Positions 25,241 through 34,201 of a DNA stretch of 61,420 nt are shown here, one piece after another. The notes beneath the pieces were generated by a model. That model was not told the origin of the DNA, did no database searches, and was given only the letters and a program-made list of their open reading frames with translations. Source of the stretch: Aeromonas bivalvium. Lineage in GTDB: Bacteria > Pseudomonadota > Gammaproteobacteria > Enterobacterales > Aeromonadaceae. Location of the stretch: the NCBI RefSeq assembly GCF_000819765.1, contig NZ_CDBT01000035.1:2072-63491 (forward strand), given 5' to 3'. Position 1 is the first letter of the stretch. Each line of letters opens with the position of its first letter. Both the position numbers and the translations under genes were made by a program.

Positions 25241-27241
25241 TCAGACCGCCTTCCCCTTGCCGGCCCTGCGCGGTGCACCGCGCCCCGTCGACGAGGTGGC
25301 GGAACCGGGTTTGGTGCCGGGCTTCCTGCCCCGCCCCGCAGCGGCCGACTTGCGTTTCGGGAAGGAGCGACGCCCGGCGCCCTCCTTGGGCAGACCGCTG
25401 AAATCGGCCCCCGAGCTGTGGCGAGCCCCCTCAATCAGGCCATTGAGCTGCTCGGTGAGTGGCCCCATGAAGTGCTGGTAACTGCCATGACGCTCGGCAA
25501 TCTGGCCCAGGCTCTGCTCCCACAGCGCCGTCATGTCCGGGGTGGTGGCACTCTCGGGCAAGGCCTGTACCAGGGCGCGGCCGGTCGGGGTCGCCTTGAT
25601 GCTCTTGCCCTGGCGATGCAGAAACTGGCGCTTGAACAACAAGTCTATGATGCCGGCCCGGGTCGCTTCCGTGCCCAGGCCATCCGTCTCTCTGAGCGTC
25701 TTGCGGATCTCGGGATCCTGTACGAAGCGGGCTATCCCCGTCATGGCGGCCAGCAGGCTGGCATCGGTGAAGGCCTTGGGGGCCTGGGTCATCTTCTCCA
25801 GCAGCTCGCCCCGCTCGCAGAGCAGTTGCTCCCCCTCTTTCAGGGCAGGCAGGGTGCCGGCCTTCTCTTCGTCGTCCTCTTCTTCCACCCCGAGCAGCGC
25901 CTTCCAGCCAGCCTTGACGATGCGCCTGGCCTTGGCCTGAAACAGCCCCCCCTCGATGCGCAGCAGCACCCGACTGTCGTTGTACTCGAACGGCGGGTAG
26001 AACTGCAGCAGATATTGGCGCGCCACCAGGCCGTAGATCTTGTTCTCATCCGCCGACAGAGTGGCGCCGTTGCCCTGTTTTTCGGTGGGGATGATGGCGT
26101 GGTGGGCATCCACCTTGCTGTCGTTCCACGCCTTGCTGCGCAGGCTGCCATCCGCCTCGGCCACGGCGCTGGCCAGCGCCGGTGCCGTGGCGGCGATGGC
26201 ATCGCGCACCCGGGGGGCCCGACCGAGATGATCCCCGGGCAGGTGCCGGCTGTCGGACCTGGGATAGGTGATGAGCTTGTGGCGCTCGTAGAGGCTCTGG
26301 CAGATATCCAGCACCCGCTTGGCGTCCATGCCGAACCGCTTGGCGGCATCGATCTGCAGGCTGGAGAGGTTGTAGGGCAGCGGCGCCGCCTGTTTCCGGG
26401 CCTGCTCCTCCACCTCTTCGACCCGTGCGGCCTTGCCCGCGATGCGGTTGACCACGTTCTCGGCCAGGGCACGCCTGAGCACCCGCCCCTCCTCGTCCTG
26501 CCAGGGCTGGCAGGCCTCTGATGGCAGCCACTTGGCGCAGAAGCGCTCATTGCCCGTGGTCGCCACATGGGCCAGCACCTCGTAGAAGGGTTTGGGGACG
26601 AAGGCCTCGATCTCGAGATCCCGGCGCACCACCAGACCGAGCAGGGGGGTCTGCACCCGGCCGACCGAGAGCAGGGCGCTGCAACCTGCCTTGCGCCCAA
26701 GCAGGGTATAGGCCCGGGTCATGTTGATGCCATAGAGCCAGTCGGCGCGGCTGCGGGCCAGGGCCGACACCGCCAGCGGCACGAACTCCTTGTTGTCGCG
26801 CAAGCCTTCGAGGGCACGACGTACCGCCGGGGGGTTGAGATCGCTGATGAGACAGCGCTGCACCGGCCTGGATTTGGGGTAGCCGAGAAAGTCGATCACC
26901 TCGTCCACCAGCAGCTGCCCCTCCCTGTCCGGGTCGCCGGCATTGACCACGCAATCGGCCCGCTTGATGAGCCCCTTAATGACGGTGAGCTGGCTGCGGG
27001 TCTTGGGCTTGGCCACCAGTTGCCACTGGGCCGGGATGATGGGCAGCTGCTCCATGCGCCACTGCTTGTAGGCGGCGTCGTAGGCATCGGGCTCGGCCTG
27101 CTCCAGCAGATGGCCGATGCACCAGGTCACCACATCTCCCTGGGCCGTTTCGATGTAGCCCTCCCCCTTCTTGTGAGGCTTGGGCAGCACATCGGCGATG
27201 GCACGTCCCAGGCTGGGTTTTTCCGCGATGAAGAGTCGCAT
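25241..27241 (-). CDS. topB: DNA topoisomerase III
   Basis: 666 residues, type IA topoisomerase that decatenates single-stranded and replication intermediates. TOPRIM domain at the N-terminus (MRLFIAEKPSLGRAIADVLP, acidic DPDRE at 103-107), catalytic tyrosine Y326 in ITYPRSDSRHLP, and a Lys/Arg-rich tail (KRKSAAAGRGRKPG) in the place where E. coli TopB has a basic tail. The ATG at 27241 is chosen; a 70-codon in-frame extension runs across the promoter. An SOS-type box lies 17-36 bases upstream. Confidence 0.95.
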   Translation of the reverse strand: MRLFIAEKPSLGRAIADVLPKPHKKGEGYIETAQGDVVTWCIGHLLEQAEPDAYDAAYKQWRMEQLPIIPAQWQLVAKPKTRSQLTVIKGLIKRADCVVNAGDPDREGQLLVDEVIDFLGYPKSRPVQRCLISDLNPPAVRRALEGLRDNKEFVPLAVSALARSRADWLYGINMTRAYTLLGRKAGCSALLSVGRVQTPLLGLVVRRDLEIEAFVPKPFYEVLAHVATTGNERFCAKWLPSEACQPWQDEEGRVLRRALAENVVNRIAGKAARVEEVEEQARKQAAPLPYNLSSLQIDAAKRFGMDAKRVLDICQSLYERHKLITYPRSDSRHLPGDHLGRAPRVRDAIAATAPALASAVAEADGSLRSKAWNDSKVDAHHAIIPTEKQGNGATLSADENKIYGLVARQYLLQFYPPFEYNDSRVLLRIEGGLFQAKARRIVKAGWKALLGVEEEDDEEKAGTLPALKEGEQLLCERGELLEKMTQAPKAFTDASLLAAMTGIARFVQDPEIRKTLRETDGLGTEATRAGIIDLLFKRQFLHRQGKSIKATPTGRALVQALPESATTPDMTALWEQSLGQIAERHGSYQHFMGPLTEQLNGLIEGARHSSGADFSGLPKEGAGRRSFPKRKSAAAGRGRKPGTKPGSATSSTGRGAPRRAGKGKAV

Positions 27242-27257
27242 GGCTGACACACCTGAA

Positions 27258-27277
27258 TACTGTATATGTAGCCAGTA
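27258..27277 (-). promoter_or_regulatory. LexA-type (SOS) box overlapping the topB promoter
   Basis: The plus strand reads TACTGTATATGTAGCCAGTA: CTG-N10-CAG with 17 of 20 bases equal to the consensus TACTGTATATATATACAGTA. On the minus strand TTGGGC, 17 bases and TATACT form a plausible topB promoter whose -10 box overlaps the box. The remainder of the 27242-27597 gap holds no gene I can support. Confidence 0.6.
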
Positions 27278-27458
27278 TACCCAGTCCGCCGACAAAGCCC
27301 AAGTCGGCTCCAGCGGGCAGGCAGCGACCGATACGACTCGTAGTGACGCAGCGTCCGGGCAGCTTGGACTAAGCTGCTGAAGACTGCCCGCCCCATGAGA
27401 GCGGCAGGCTGCCGGCGCAGACATCCCGGCCTGGCGCCAGAAGGGACTCATTTGTGAA

Positions 27459-27489
27459 AATTATTCAGCATTCCTATATGCTATGAATT
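27459..27489. promoter_or_regulatory. Imperfect dyad upstream of torC
   Basis: AATTATTCAGCAT-TCCTAT-ATGCTATGAATT, an AT-rich interrupted dyad about 110 bases before torC, preceded by TTTGTGAAAA. It could bind a torCA regulator or CRP, but no known site fits well. Confidence 0.3.
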
Positions 27490-27597
27490 AAGAATCAGAA
27501 TAATAACGACTTTTTGGATTTCGCAATGATGGGTGTCAAGCTTTCATCTGGCGCCAACTACTACCATATGGGTATTAACCACCTAGGAACTGCCACC

Positions 27598-28728
27598 ATG
27601 CTTGGATCCCTCTTCAAGAAGACCTGGTTCTGGCTCCTGCTGCTCGGGGCCCTGCTGGGCGTCGCGGCACTGGGCGTCACCGCCACCATACTGCACAAGA
27701 CCAGCTCCACCGAGTTCTGCGTCTCCTGCCACTCCATGCAGACCCCGCTCGCCGAATACCAGGGCAGCGTCCACTTCCAGAATCCCAGGGGCATACGGGC
27801 CGAGTGCGCCGACTGCCACATCCCGGGGGATCCCACCTCCTACCTCTGGACCAAGATCCGCGCCGTGAAGGACATCTATCACGAGGCGATCGGCACCCTG
27901 GATACGCCGCAGAAATATCAGGATCGCAAGCTCTTGATGGCTCAACATGTCTGGGACGAGCTCAAGGCCAATGATTCGGCCACCTGTCGCAGCTGTCACA
28001 GCTATGAAGCGATGGACGTGCTGGCCCAGCGCCCCAATGCCCGCGCCGAACACCCGGTCGCCATCAAGGAGGGGCAGACCTGCATCGACTGCCACCGCGG
28101 CGTCGCCCACATCATGCCTGACATGAGCGGCCTGGCCGCCGCCGGGGCGAGCGAGCTGGCCCAGGCCGCCGCCAAGACGCCGGCCAGTGTCACCACCCGC
28201 TACGCCATCGCCACCACGCCGCTGTTCATGGATGCCAAGACAGACGCCAACCAGGGCAACCTGATGCCCTCGACCCAGGTGCAGATCCTCGCTAACGACA
28301 ATGGTCGTGCCCAAGTCGAGATCGCCGGCTGGCAGCAAGAGGGGGTCGCCGATGTCTTCTACGCCGCCCCCGGCAAGCGCATCCTGAGCGTACTGCTCGG
28401 CGACGAGGCCAAGAAACAGCTGGTCACGGGGACGAGCGAGACGGATGCCAGCACCAAGCTCACCTGGCATCAGGTGAAACTGACCGCCTGGGTCGACGAG
28501 ACACAACTGATCGGCGACCAGGAGAAGCTGTGGCAATACGCCTCTTCCCTGATGTCCGCCAACTGCACCGGCTGCCATGGCCTGACCGCCCTGGATCACT
28601 TCAATGCGAACCAGTGGATCGGCGTCATCAAGGGCATGGAACCCCGCACCTCCCTCACCCCGGAGCAGGCGCGCATGCTGACCCAGTACGTGCAAAAACA
28701 CGCCAGTGACACCCATTCGGCTCTCTGA
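27598..28728 (+). CDS. torC: Pentahaem c-type cytochrome TorC
   Basis: 376 residues, NapC/NirT-type quinol dehydrogenase feeding electrons to TorA. One N-terminal membrane helix (about 10-31), haem sites CVSCH 41-45, CADCH 70-74, CRSCH 130-134, CIDCH 162-166, and a fifth CTGCH 323-327 in the C-terminal domain typical of TorC/TorY. The start at 27598 (MLGSLFKKTWFWLLLL) is preferred over an upstream in-frame ATG because AGGA lies 9 bases before it and the anchor starts there. torA begins 22 bases downstream. Confidence 0.93.
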   Translation: MLGSLFKKTWFWLLLLGALLGVAALGVTATILHKTSSTEFCVSCHSMQTPLAEYQGSVHFQNPRGIRAECADCHIPGDPTSYLWTKIRAVKDIYHEAIGTLDTPQKYQDRKLLMAQHVWDELKANDSATCRSCHSYEAMDVLAQRPNARAEHPVAIKEGQTCIDCHRGVAHIMPDMSGLAAAGASELAQAAAKTPASVTTRYAIATTPLFMDAKTDANQGNLMPSTQVQILANDNGRAQVEIAGWQQEGVADVFYAAPGKRILSVLLGDEAKKQLVTGTSETDASTKLTWHQVKLTAWVDETQLIGDQEKLWQYASSLMSANCTGCHGLTALDHFNANQWIGVIKGMEPRTSLTPEQARMLTQYVQKHASDTHSAL

Positions 28729-28750
28729 GGCAGGACACCAAGGAACTGTT

Positions 28751-31231
28751 ATGACTCTCTTCAACGATAAAACCGCGAACCTGTCCCGCCGCCGCCTGCT
28801 CAAGGGCATGGGCGCCTGTGCCGCCCTGCCCCTGCTCGGCGGCCTCTTTCCCAAGAGCGCACTGGCCAACGCCATCAGCACGGCGCTCGATCAGTTCACC
28901 ACCCTGGTACCGGCCCAGAAGGGCATACTCACCGGGGCCCATTGGGGTGCCTTCGAGGCCATCGTCGAAGATGGCCGCATGGTGCGTGTCCAGCCGGTGG
29001 CGGACGATCCTGCCCCGAACGACCTCATCGACATGGCCCCCTATCAGGTCCATGCCAAGAACCGCATCAAGTACCCCATGGTGCGCAAGAGCTGGCTCGA
29101 GCATGGCCCCGGCGCCAGCCCCGAGCTGCGCGGGGCAGACGAATGGGTACGGGTGAGCTGGGACCAGGCCATCGACCTGGTGGCGGGCGAGATCAAGCGG
29201 GTGCAGAACCAGTTCGGCCCTCAGGCGATCCATGCCGGCTCCTACGGCTGGAAGAGCGTGGGCCTGTTCCACAACAGCCGCACCCTGCTGCACCGGCTGA
29301 TGAACCTCTCTGGCGGCTTCACCGGCTATGCCGGCGACTACTCCACCGGGGCCGCCCAGGTGATCATGTCCCACGTCATGGGCTCCATCGAGGTGTACGA
29401 GCAGCAGACCGCCTGGCCCAACGTGGTCGAACATGCCGAGCTGGTGGTGCTGTGGGGCGTCAATGCCCAGGTCACCCTCAAGAACAGCTGGAACATGCCG
29501 GACCATGAGGGGCAGGCCGGTTTCCAGGCCCTGAAGGAGAAGGGTACCCGGGTCATCAGCATAGACCCCGTCTATAACGAGACCGCCAAGCTGCTCGGCG
29601 CCGAGTGGCTGGCCCCCAACGCCTACACCGACGTGGCCATGATGCTGGGGGTGGCCCACAGCCTCTACAGCGCCAAAAAGCACGATCAGGCCTTCCTGGA
29701 TCGCTACACCAGCGGCTTCGACCAGTTCCTCGACTACCTGCTCGGCAATACGGACGGCCAACCCAAGAGCGCCGAGTGGGCGGCGGCCATCTGCGGGGTC
29801 GAGGCCGGGCAGATCACCCAGCTCGCCCTGGACATGGCCGCCAAGCGCACCATGATCATGGCGGGCTGGGGCATGCAGCGTCAGCACCACGGCGAGCAGC
29901 CGAACTGGATGCTGGTGACCCTGGCCGCCATGCTGGGCCAGATCGGCCTGCCGGGCGGCGGCTTCGGCTTCAGCTATCACTACTCCTCCGGCGGCAGCCC
30001 GACCGCCAAGGGAGGCATACTGTCCGGCATCTCGGCCGGGGACGCCCCCAAGAACAGCCCGGCCCCCATTCCGGTGGCCCGCATCGCCGACTGCCTGGCC
30101 AATCCCGGCAAGACCATCGACTTCAACGGCCGCAAGGTCACCTATCCGGACATCAAGCTGGTCTATGTGGCGGGCGGCAACCCCTTCCACCACCATCAGG
30201 ATACCAACAACCTGCTCCAGGCCTGGCGCAGACCCGAGACGGTGATCGTCCACGAACCCTATTGGACTGCCACCGCCAAACATGCCGACATAGTGCTGCC
30301 GGTCACCACCAGTTACGAGCGCAACGATCTGGAGATGGGGGGCGACTACTCCCAGCGTTACGTCTTCCCCATGCACCAGTGCGTGCCGCCCCAGTTTGAG
30401 GCCCGCAACGATTTTGACATCTTCCGCGCCGTGGCCGCCAAGCTGGGCATGGAGGAGGCCTATACCGAAGGCAAAGACGAGACTCTCTGGCTCAAGCAGA
30501 TGTATGACGCCATGGCCCTCCAGGCCCGGGGCGCCAAGGTGGCGCTGCCGCCGTTCACCATGTTCTGGGAGTCGAACAACTATGTGCGCTTCCCGGTGCC
30601 CGAGGCCAACAAGCAGTGGATCCGCCACGGCGATTTTCGCGAGAACCCGCTGCTCAACCCCCTGGGCACCCCGTCCGGCAAGATAGAGATCTTCTCCAAC
30701 ACCATCGCCAGAATGGGCTATGCCGACTGCGCGGGCCACGCCAAATGGTTCGAGCCCAAGGAGTGGAAACAGGGCCCGGCGGCGGCGCAGTATCCCCTCT
30801 CCCTCAACACCTCCCACCCAACTCAGCGGCTGCACTCCCAGCTCGACAACACCCCCCTGAGGGACAAGTTCGCGGTGGCGGACAGGGAAGCCATCATGAT
30901 CCATCCCGACGACGCCAAGGCCCGAGGCATAGCGGATGGGGATCTGGTGCGCGCCTTCAACGATCGCGGCCAGATCCTGGTGGGGGCGCTGATCTCCAAG
31001 GATGTGCGTCCCGGGGTGGTGCGCATCTGTGAAGGGGCCTGGTTCGACCCCGCCGAGCCCGGCAAGGTGGGCGCCCTGTGCAAGAACGGCAACGTCAACT
31101 GCCTCACCTTCGACGAAGGGTCGTCGAGCCTGGCCCAGGGCAACTGCGGCCACATGGCCCAGCTGCAGATAGAGAAGTTTGCCGGCACGGCGCCCGCCAA
31201 TACGGCCCATGCCGTCCCCGCCAACGCCTGA
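28751..31231 (+). CDS. torA: Periplasmic trimethylamine-N-oxide reductase
   Basis: 826 residues, DMSO-reductase family molybdenum enzyme. Tat signal SRRRLLK at 12-18 followed by a hydrophobic stretch ending SALANA. The segment GDYSTGAAQVI carries the Mo-coordinating serine, and the EVYEQQT, QMQHGEQ-like and FEARNDFD segments match TorA. Start ATG 28751 behind AGGAACTGTT. No torD chaperone and no TorSTR regulators follow, so they must be elsewhere. A TorZ assignment is less likely. Confidence 0.93.
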   Translation: MTLFNDKTANLSRRRLLKGMGACAALPLLGGLFPKSALANAISTALDQFTTLVPAQKGILTGAHWGAFEAIVEDGRMVRVQPVADDPAPNDLIDMAPYQVHAKNRIKYPMVRKSWLEHGPGASPELRGADEWVRVSWDQAIDLVAGEIKRVQNQFGPQAIHAGSYGWKSVGLFHNSRTLLHRLMNLSGGFTGYAGDYSTGAAQVIMSHVMGSIEVYEQQTAWPNVVEHAELVVLWGVNAQVTLKNSWNMPDHEGQAGFQALKEKGTRVISIDPVYNETAKLLGAEWLAPNAYTDVAMMLGVAHSLYSAKKHDQAFLDRYTSGFDQFLDYLLGNTDGQPKSAEWAAAICGVEAGQITQLALDMAAKRTMIMAGWGMQRQHHGEQPNWMLVTLAAMLGQIGLPGGGFGFSYHYSSGGSPTAKGGILSGISAGDAPKNSPAPIPVARIADCLANPGKTIDFNGRKVTYPDIKLVYVAGGNPFHHHQDTNNLLQAWRRPETVIVHEPYWTATAKHADIVLPVTTSYERNDLEMGGDYSQRYVFPMHQCVPPQFEARNDFDIFRAVAAKLGMEEAYTEGKDETLWLKQMYDAMALQARGAKVALPPFTMFWESNNYVRFPVPEANKQWIRHGDFRENPLLNPLGTPSGKIEIFSNTIARMGYADCAGHAKWFEPKEWKQGPAAAQYPLSLNTSHPTQRLHSQLDNTPLRDKFAVADREAIMIHPDDAKARGIADGDLVRAFNDRGQILVGALISKDVRPGVVRICEGAWFDPAEPGKVGALCKNGNVNCLTFDEGSSSLAQGNCGHMAQLQIEKFAGTAPANTAHAVPANA

Positions 31232-31249
31232 CCCTGCCTGCTGACCATG

Positions 31250-31277
31250 AAAAACGGCGCCGAAAGGCGCCGTTTTT
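31250..31277. terminator. torA terminator
   Basis: AAAAACGGCGCC-GAAA-GGCGCCGTTTTT, strong on both strands. It also lies beyond the repeat array at 31338-31558 and would end transcripts coming from the minus-strand hypothetical gene. Confidence 0.9.
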
Positions 31278-31337
31278 ATGACTATTGAGACACTGGCCGG
31301 GTGATCCGAGCATGGCTTGATGGCTCAACCCCCTTTT

Positions 31338-31558
31338 TCAGAAGTCCCCTTCTGCCATAGACTCCTGACACACTCCACCCACGAGGGGGGGCCAGAGCCC
31401 GGGCCGATAATTCAGAAGTCCCCTTCTTCCATATACTCCTGGGCACACTCCACCCACGAGGGGGGCCAGAGCCTGGGCCGATAATTCAGAAGTCCCCTTC
31501 TTCCATATACTCCTGGGCACACTCCACCCACGAGGGGGCCAGAGCCCTGGCCGATAAT
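31338..31558 (-). repeat. Tandem array of three copies of the 3' end of the gene at 31559-32020
   Basis: Three head-to-tail units (31338-31411, 31412-31485, 31486-31558; 74, 74, 73 bases). Each ends with a copy of the neighbouring gene's last 43 bases including its TGA. The two units nearest the gene match it exactly over those 43 bases. The distal unit has one deletion and several substitutions. The rest of each unit carries a diverged version of the preceding codons (CTCTGG retained) with a C run of 7, 6 and 5 going toward the gene. Confidence 0.95.
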
Positions 31559-32020
31559 TCAGAAGTCCCCTTCTTCCATATACTCCTGGGCACACTCCAC
31601 CAGCTGCGGCCAGAGATCTTCCGGTACCCAGGCATCCGGGTCATCCTCGTCACCGTCATACTGGGTCCAGAAATAGGCACGCAGCCCGCTGGCGAATTCG
31701 TCGCTCACCTCTGCCAGCTCGGAGAGGGGCCCCAGCCAGGCGATGCGGCGCAGGCCGCTGGCGAGATCATTGATGGCATCGACCAGGGCGCGATTGTCCG
31801 GGTTCTGCTCCACCAGCAGGGTGAAGCGCTCCCGGGCCTGCTCGGTCTGGTCCTCATCCAGCTCACCCACGTCGGCCAGCAGGTCGATGAACTCTTCCAG
31901 CAGGTACTCGATCAGTCCCTCCCTCTCTTCAAACCACTGGATCTGGGCCCCTTTGGTACCCAGTACGGAGGCATCAAACGAATCATCAAGATGGCACAAT
32001 GCCCACGGATCGTCGGTCAT
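31559..32020 (-). CDS. Hypothetical acidic cytoplasmic protein
   Basis: 153 residues, family not recognised. Very acidic, with no signal peptide or membrane segment; mostly helical-looking, with an acidic C-terminal stretch DGDEDDPDAW followed by VECAQEYMEEGDF. Start ATG 32020 has AGGA 8 bases upstream. It stands between torA (convergent) and a two-component system on the same strand. Its 3' end is repeated three times just downstream. Confidence 0.8.
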   Translation of the reverse strand: MTDDPWALCHLDDSFDASVLGTKGAQIQWFEEREGLIEYLLEEFIDLLADVGELDEDQTEQARERFTLLVEQNPDNRALVDAINDLASGLRRIAWLGPLSELAEVSDEFASGLRAYFWTQYDGDEDDPDAWVPEDLWPQLVECAQEYMEEGDF

Positions 32021-32061
32021 GAATCTTTTCCTCAGGCGTCAACAGATGCCACATAGTAAGC

Positions 32062-32104
32062 CCGGCCCGCCCCCCTCGCCACTCTGGATGGGGGGAGGCC
32101 CGGC
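32062..32104 (-). other. GC-rich inverted repeat downstream of the sensor kinase
   Basis: GCCGGGCC(T)CCCCCC / GGGGGG(C)GGCCCGGGC-type stem with a 14-base loop in the gap between the kinase gene and the hypothetical gene. No T run follows, so termination there would be weak. Confidence 0.4.
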
Positions 32105-32133
32105 ATGAAACAAGGGGTTGGCGTCGTGCGGCC

Positions 32134-33483
32134 TCAGCCGTCGACTCGCGCCACCTTGGGCAGGGAGAGGGAGGCCGCCAGCCCCCCCAGTTCGGCACGC
32201 CCCATGATGAGGCTGCCGCGATAGGCTTCCGCCAGATCGGAGACGATATTGAGGCCGAGCCCGGAGCCGGGCACCTTCTCATCGAGGCGTACCCCGCGCA
32301 GCACGGCGCGGGCGATCTGATCCTCCGTCATGCCGGGACCATCATCCTCGATGCGCAGACTGATCCAGCCCCCCAGCTCGGCGCTGGAGACCCGCAGCCG
32401 ACCCGCCGACCACTTGTAGGCGTTTTCCAGCAAGTTGCCGACCATCTCGTCGAAGTCCTGCTCCTCGACACCGACCGCCAGGGTGGCAGGTACCTGCAGA
32501 TCCAGCTCCCTGCCCGGATAGAGGCGGGAGAAGGCGCGGCAGATGTACTCCACCCGTGCCCGCACCGGGGTGGAGACCCCGAGCACCTTGGCGGCGCCGG
32601 TCACCCGCGCCTTGCCCAGGTGATAGTCGATGTGGCGCTGTATCTTGTCGAGCTGCTCCAGCATGGGCCCCTGCTCCTCGGGGGGCAGCTGGGTCAGCTG
32701 GTTGCGCATGATGCTCAGCGGCGTCTTGAGGGCATGGGCCAGGTTGCCCGTGTGGGCCCGGGCCCGCTGCAACAACTCGCCATAGTGGTGCAGCAGGCGG
32801 TTGATATCCTCCACCAGGGGCTGGATCTCCAGGGGATAGCGCAGGCGGAACCCCTCCTGGTGCCCCTGATGGACTCGCACCAGCTCGCGCCGCAACAGGT
32901 GGAGCGGGCGCAGGCCATAGACTATCTGGAAGGTGAAGCCGAGCAGCAGGCCGGCGGCGGCGAAGCCCAGGCCGAGGAAGAGGCCGATCCGGGTCTTGCG
33001 CAGCGTCTCGGTCAGGGCCGTACTGTCCTTGGCCATCACCAGGGTAAACACCCGATCCGAGCCGGGCAGCAGGACATTGCGGGTCATGATCAGCAGGGGC
33101 TCCTGATTGGGCCCCCTGCCGAGGAAGAGATCCGGATCCCCGAAGGCGGACTTGAGGCCATGGCTCTTGAGGTTGGTGTCCCAGAGCGAGCGGGAACGAC
33201 TGACGATCTGCTCCCCCAGCTCCAGCTGCCAGTAATAACCGGAATAGGGCTGCCGGTAGCGGGGATCGGCCATGGGTTCGGTGACCGCGGGCAGGCCGCT
33301 GTGCTGCACCTCCAGTCGCGCCAGCAGATCATAGAGCTGCAACCTCAGGCTGTCGGCTTCCGCCTCCTGCCAGTAGTTGCGCATCATGGTCTGCAGGCTG
33401 AAGCCGGTGGCGGAGAGGAAGAGGCCGCACCAGATGAGGGCGATGGCCACCAGCCGTCCCCGCAGGGTCCGTACCAGCCTCAT
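32134..33483 (-). CDS. Sensor histidine kinase, PhoQ-like
   Basis: 449-residue membrane kinase: helix 10-30, periplasmic sensor about 31-166, helix 167-190, HAMP-like linker, phosphoacceptor H250 in NLAHALKTPL, then N-box NLLENAYKW, DGPGMT and GSGLGL ATP-binding motifs. The regulator gene lies 37 bases upstream on the same strand. The NLAHALKTPL H-box is of the PhoQ class. Signal unknown; PepSY proteins next door suggest an envelope cue. Confidence 0.88.
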   Translation of the reverse strand: MRLVRTLRGRLVAIALIWCGLFLSATGFSLQTMMRNYWQEAEADSLRLQLYDLLARLEVQHSGLPAVTEPMADPRYRQPYSGYYWQLELGEQIVSRSRSLWDTNLKSHGLKSAFGDPDLFLGRGPNQEPLLIMTRNVLLPGSDRVFTLVMAKDSTALTETLRKTRIGLFLGLGFAAAGLLLGFTFQIVYGLRPLHLLRRELVRVHQGHQEGFRLRYPLEIQPLVEDINRLLHHYGELLQRARAHTGNLAHALKTPLSIMRNQLTQLPPEEQGPMLEQLDKIQRHIDYHLGKARVTGAAKVLGVSTPVRARVEYICRAFSRLYPGRELDLQVPATLAVGVEEQDFDEMVGNLLENAYKWSAGRLRVSSAELGGWISLRIEDDGPGMTEDQIARAVLRGVRLDEKVPGSGLGLNIVSDLAEAYRGSLIMGRAELGGLAASLSLPKVARVDG

Positions 33484-33520
33484 TCAGGGCGCCCCTGTGC
33501 CCCTTGCTGCCGAACCAGGC

Positions 33521-34177
33521 TCATTCGTTGATCCGGTAGCCGAGTCCGCGCACCGTCTCGATCAGGTCGGCGTGGGTCTTCTTGCGGATCCGGCCGATGA
33601 AGACCTCCACCGTATTCGAGTCGCGGTCAAAGTCCTGGGCGTAGATGTGGTCGATAAGCTCGCTGCGGGACACCACCTTGCCCTTGTGCTGCATCAGGTA
33701 GCCGAGCACCCGGAATTCGTGGGCGGTGAGCTTGATGGGGGTTCCCTCGTACCACACCTGAGAGGCGGCCATGTCCAGGCGAACGCCGCCAATCTCCAGG
33801 ATGGAGCTGGCGTTGCCGGCGGCGCGGCGCACCAGGGCATGGACCCTGGCCACCAGCTCGGCGACCTGGAACGGCTTGGTGAGGTAGTCATCGGCCCCGG
33901 CGTTGAGCCCCTCTATCTTCTCGTGCAGCTGGCCACGGGCGGTCAGCACCAGCACGGGCGTCGTCATCTCCTTGCTGCGCCACTCCTTGAGGATGCTCAG
34001 GCCATCGCGCCCCGGCAGGCCGAGATCCAGGATGATGGCGTCATAGGGTTCCGTCTCCCCGAGGAAACCGGCCTCGTTGCCGTCGTGGCAGAGATCGGTG
34101 ACGAAACCGGACTGTCGCAGTTGCTCGGCCAGCTGGTTGGCCAGGGTCTTTTCATCTTCAACGATCAGAATGCGCAT
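33521..34177 (-). CDS. OmpR/PhoB-family response regulator, PhoP-like
   Basis: 218 residues: receiver domain with phosphoacceptor D51 (IILDLGLPGRDG), switch T in VLTARG, K in YLTKPF, and a winged-helix domain with LTAHEFRVLGYLM and DRDSNTVEVFIGRIRKK. Partner of the kinase downstream. The PepSY gene 24 bases upstream on the same strand may be the first gene of this operon. Confidence 0.9.
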   Translation of the reverse strand: MRILIVEDEKTLANQLAEQLRQSGFVTDLCHDGNEAGFLGETEPYDAIILDLGLPGRDGLSILKEWRSKEMTTPVLVLTARGQLHEKIEGLNAGADDYLTKPFQVAELVARVHALVRRAAGNASSILEIGGVRLDMAASQVWYEGTPIKLTAHEFRVLGYLMQHKGKVVSRSELIDHIYAQDFDRDSNTVEVFIGRIRKKTHADLIETVRGLGYRINE

Positions 34178-34201
34178 GGATTGGGTCCAATGAATGGGAT
34201 A

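Noticed and set aside
27440..27500. TorR boxes upstream of torC
   Set aside because: The dyad at 27459-27489 does not match the CTGTTCATAT decamer well; kept only as a low-confidence regulatory site.
31338..31558. CRISPR array
   Set aside because: Units of 73-74 bases are nearly identical along their whole length, with no unique spacers and no cas genes; they are copies of the adjacent gene end.
31338..31680. Short open frames running across the tail array on the minus strand (for example 31338-31595)
   Set aside because: Unit lengths are not multiples of three, so the frame rotates between units; no start signals; they are by-products of the repeat.
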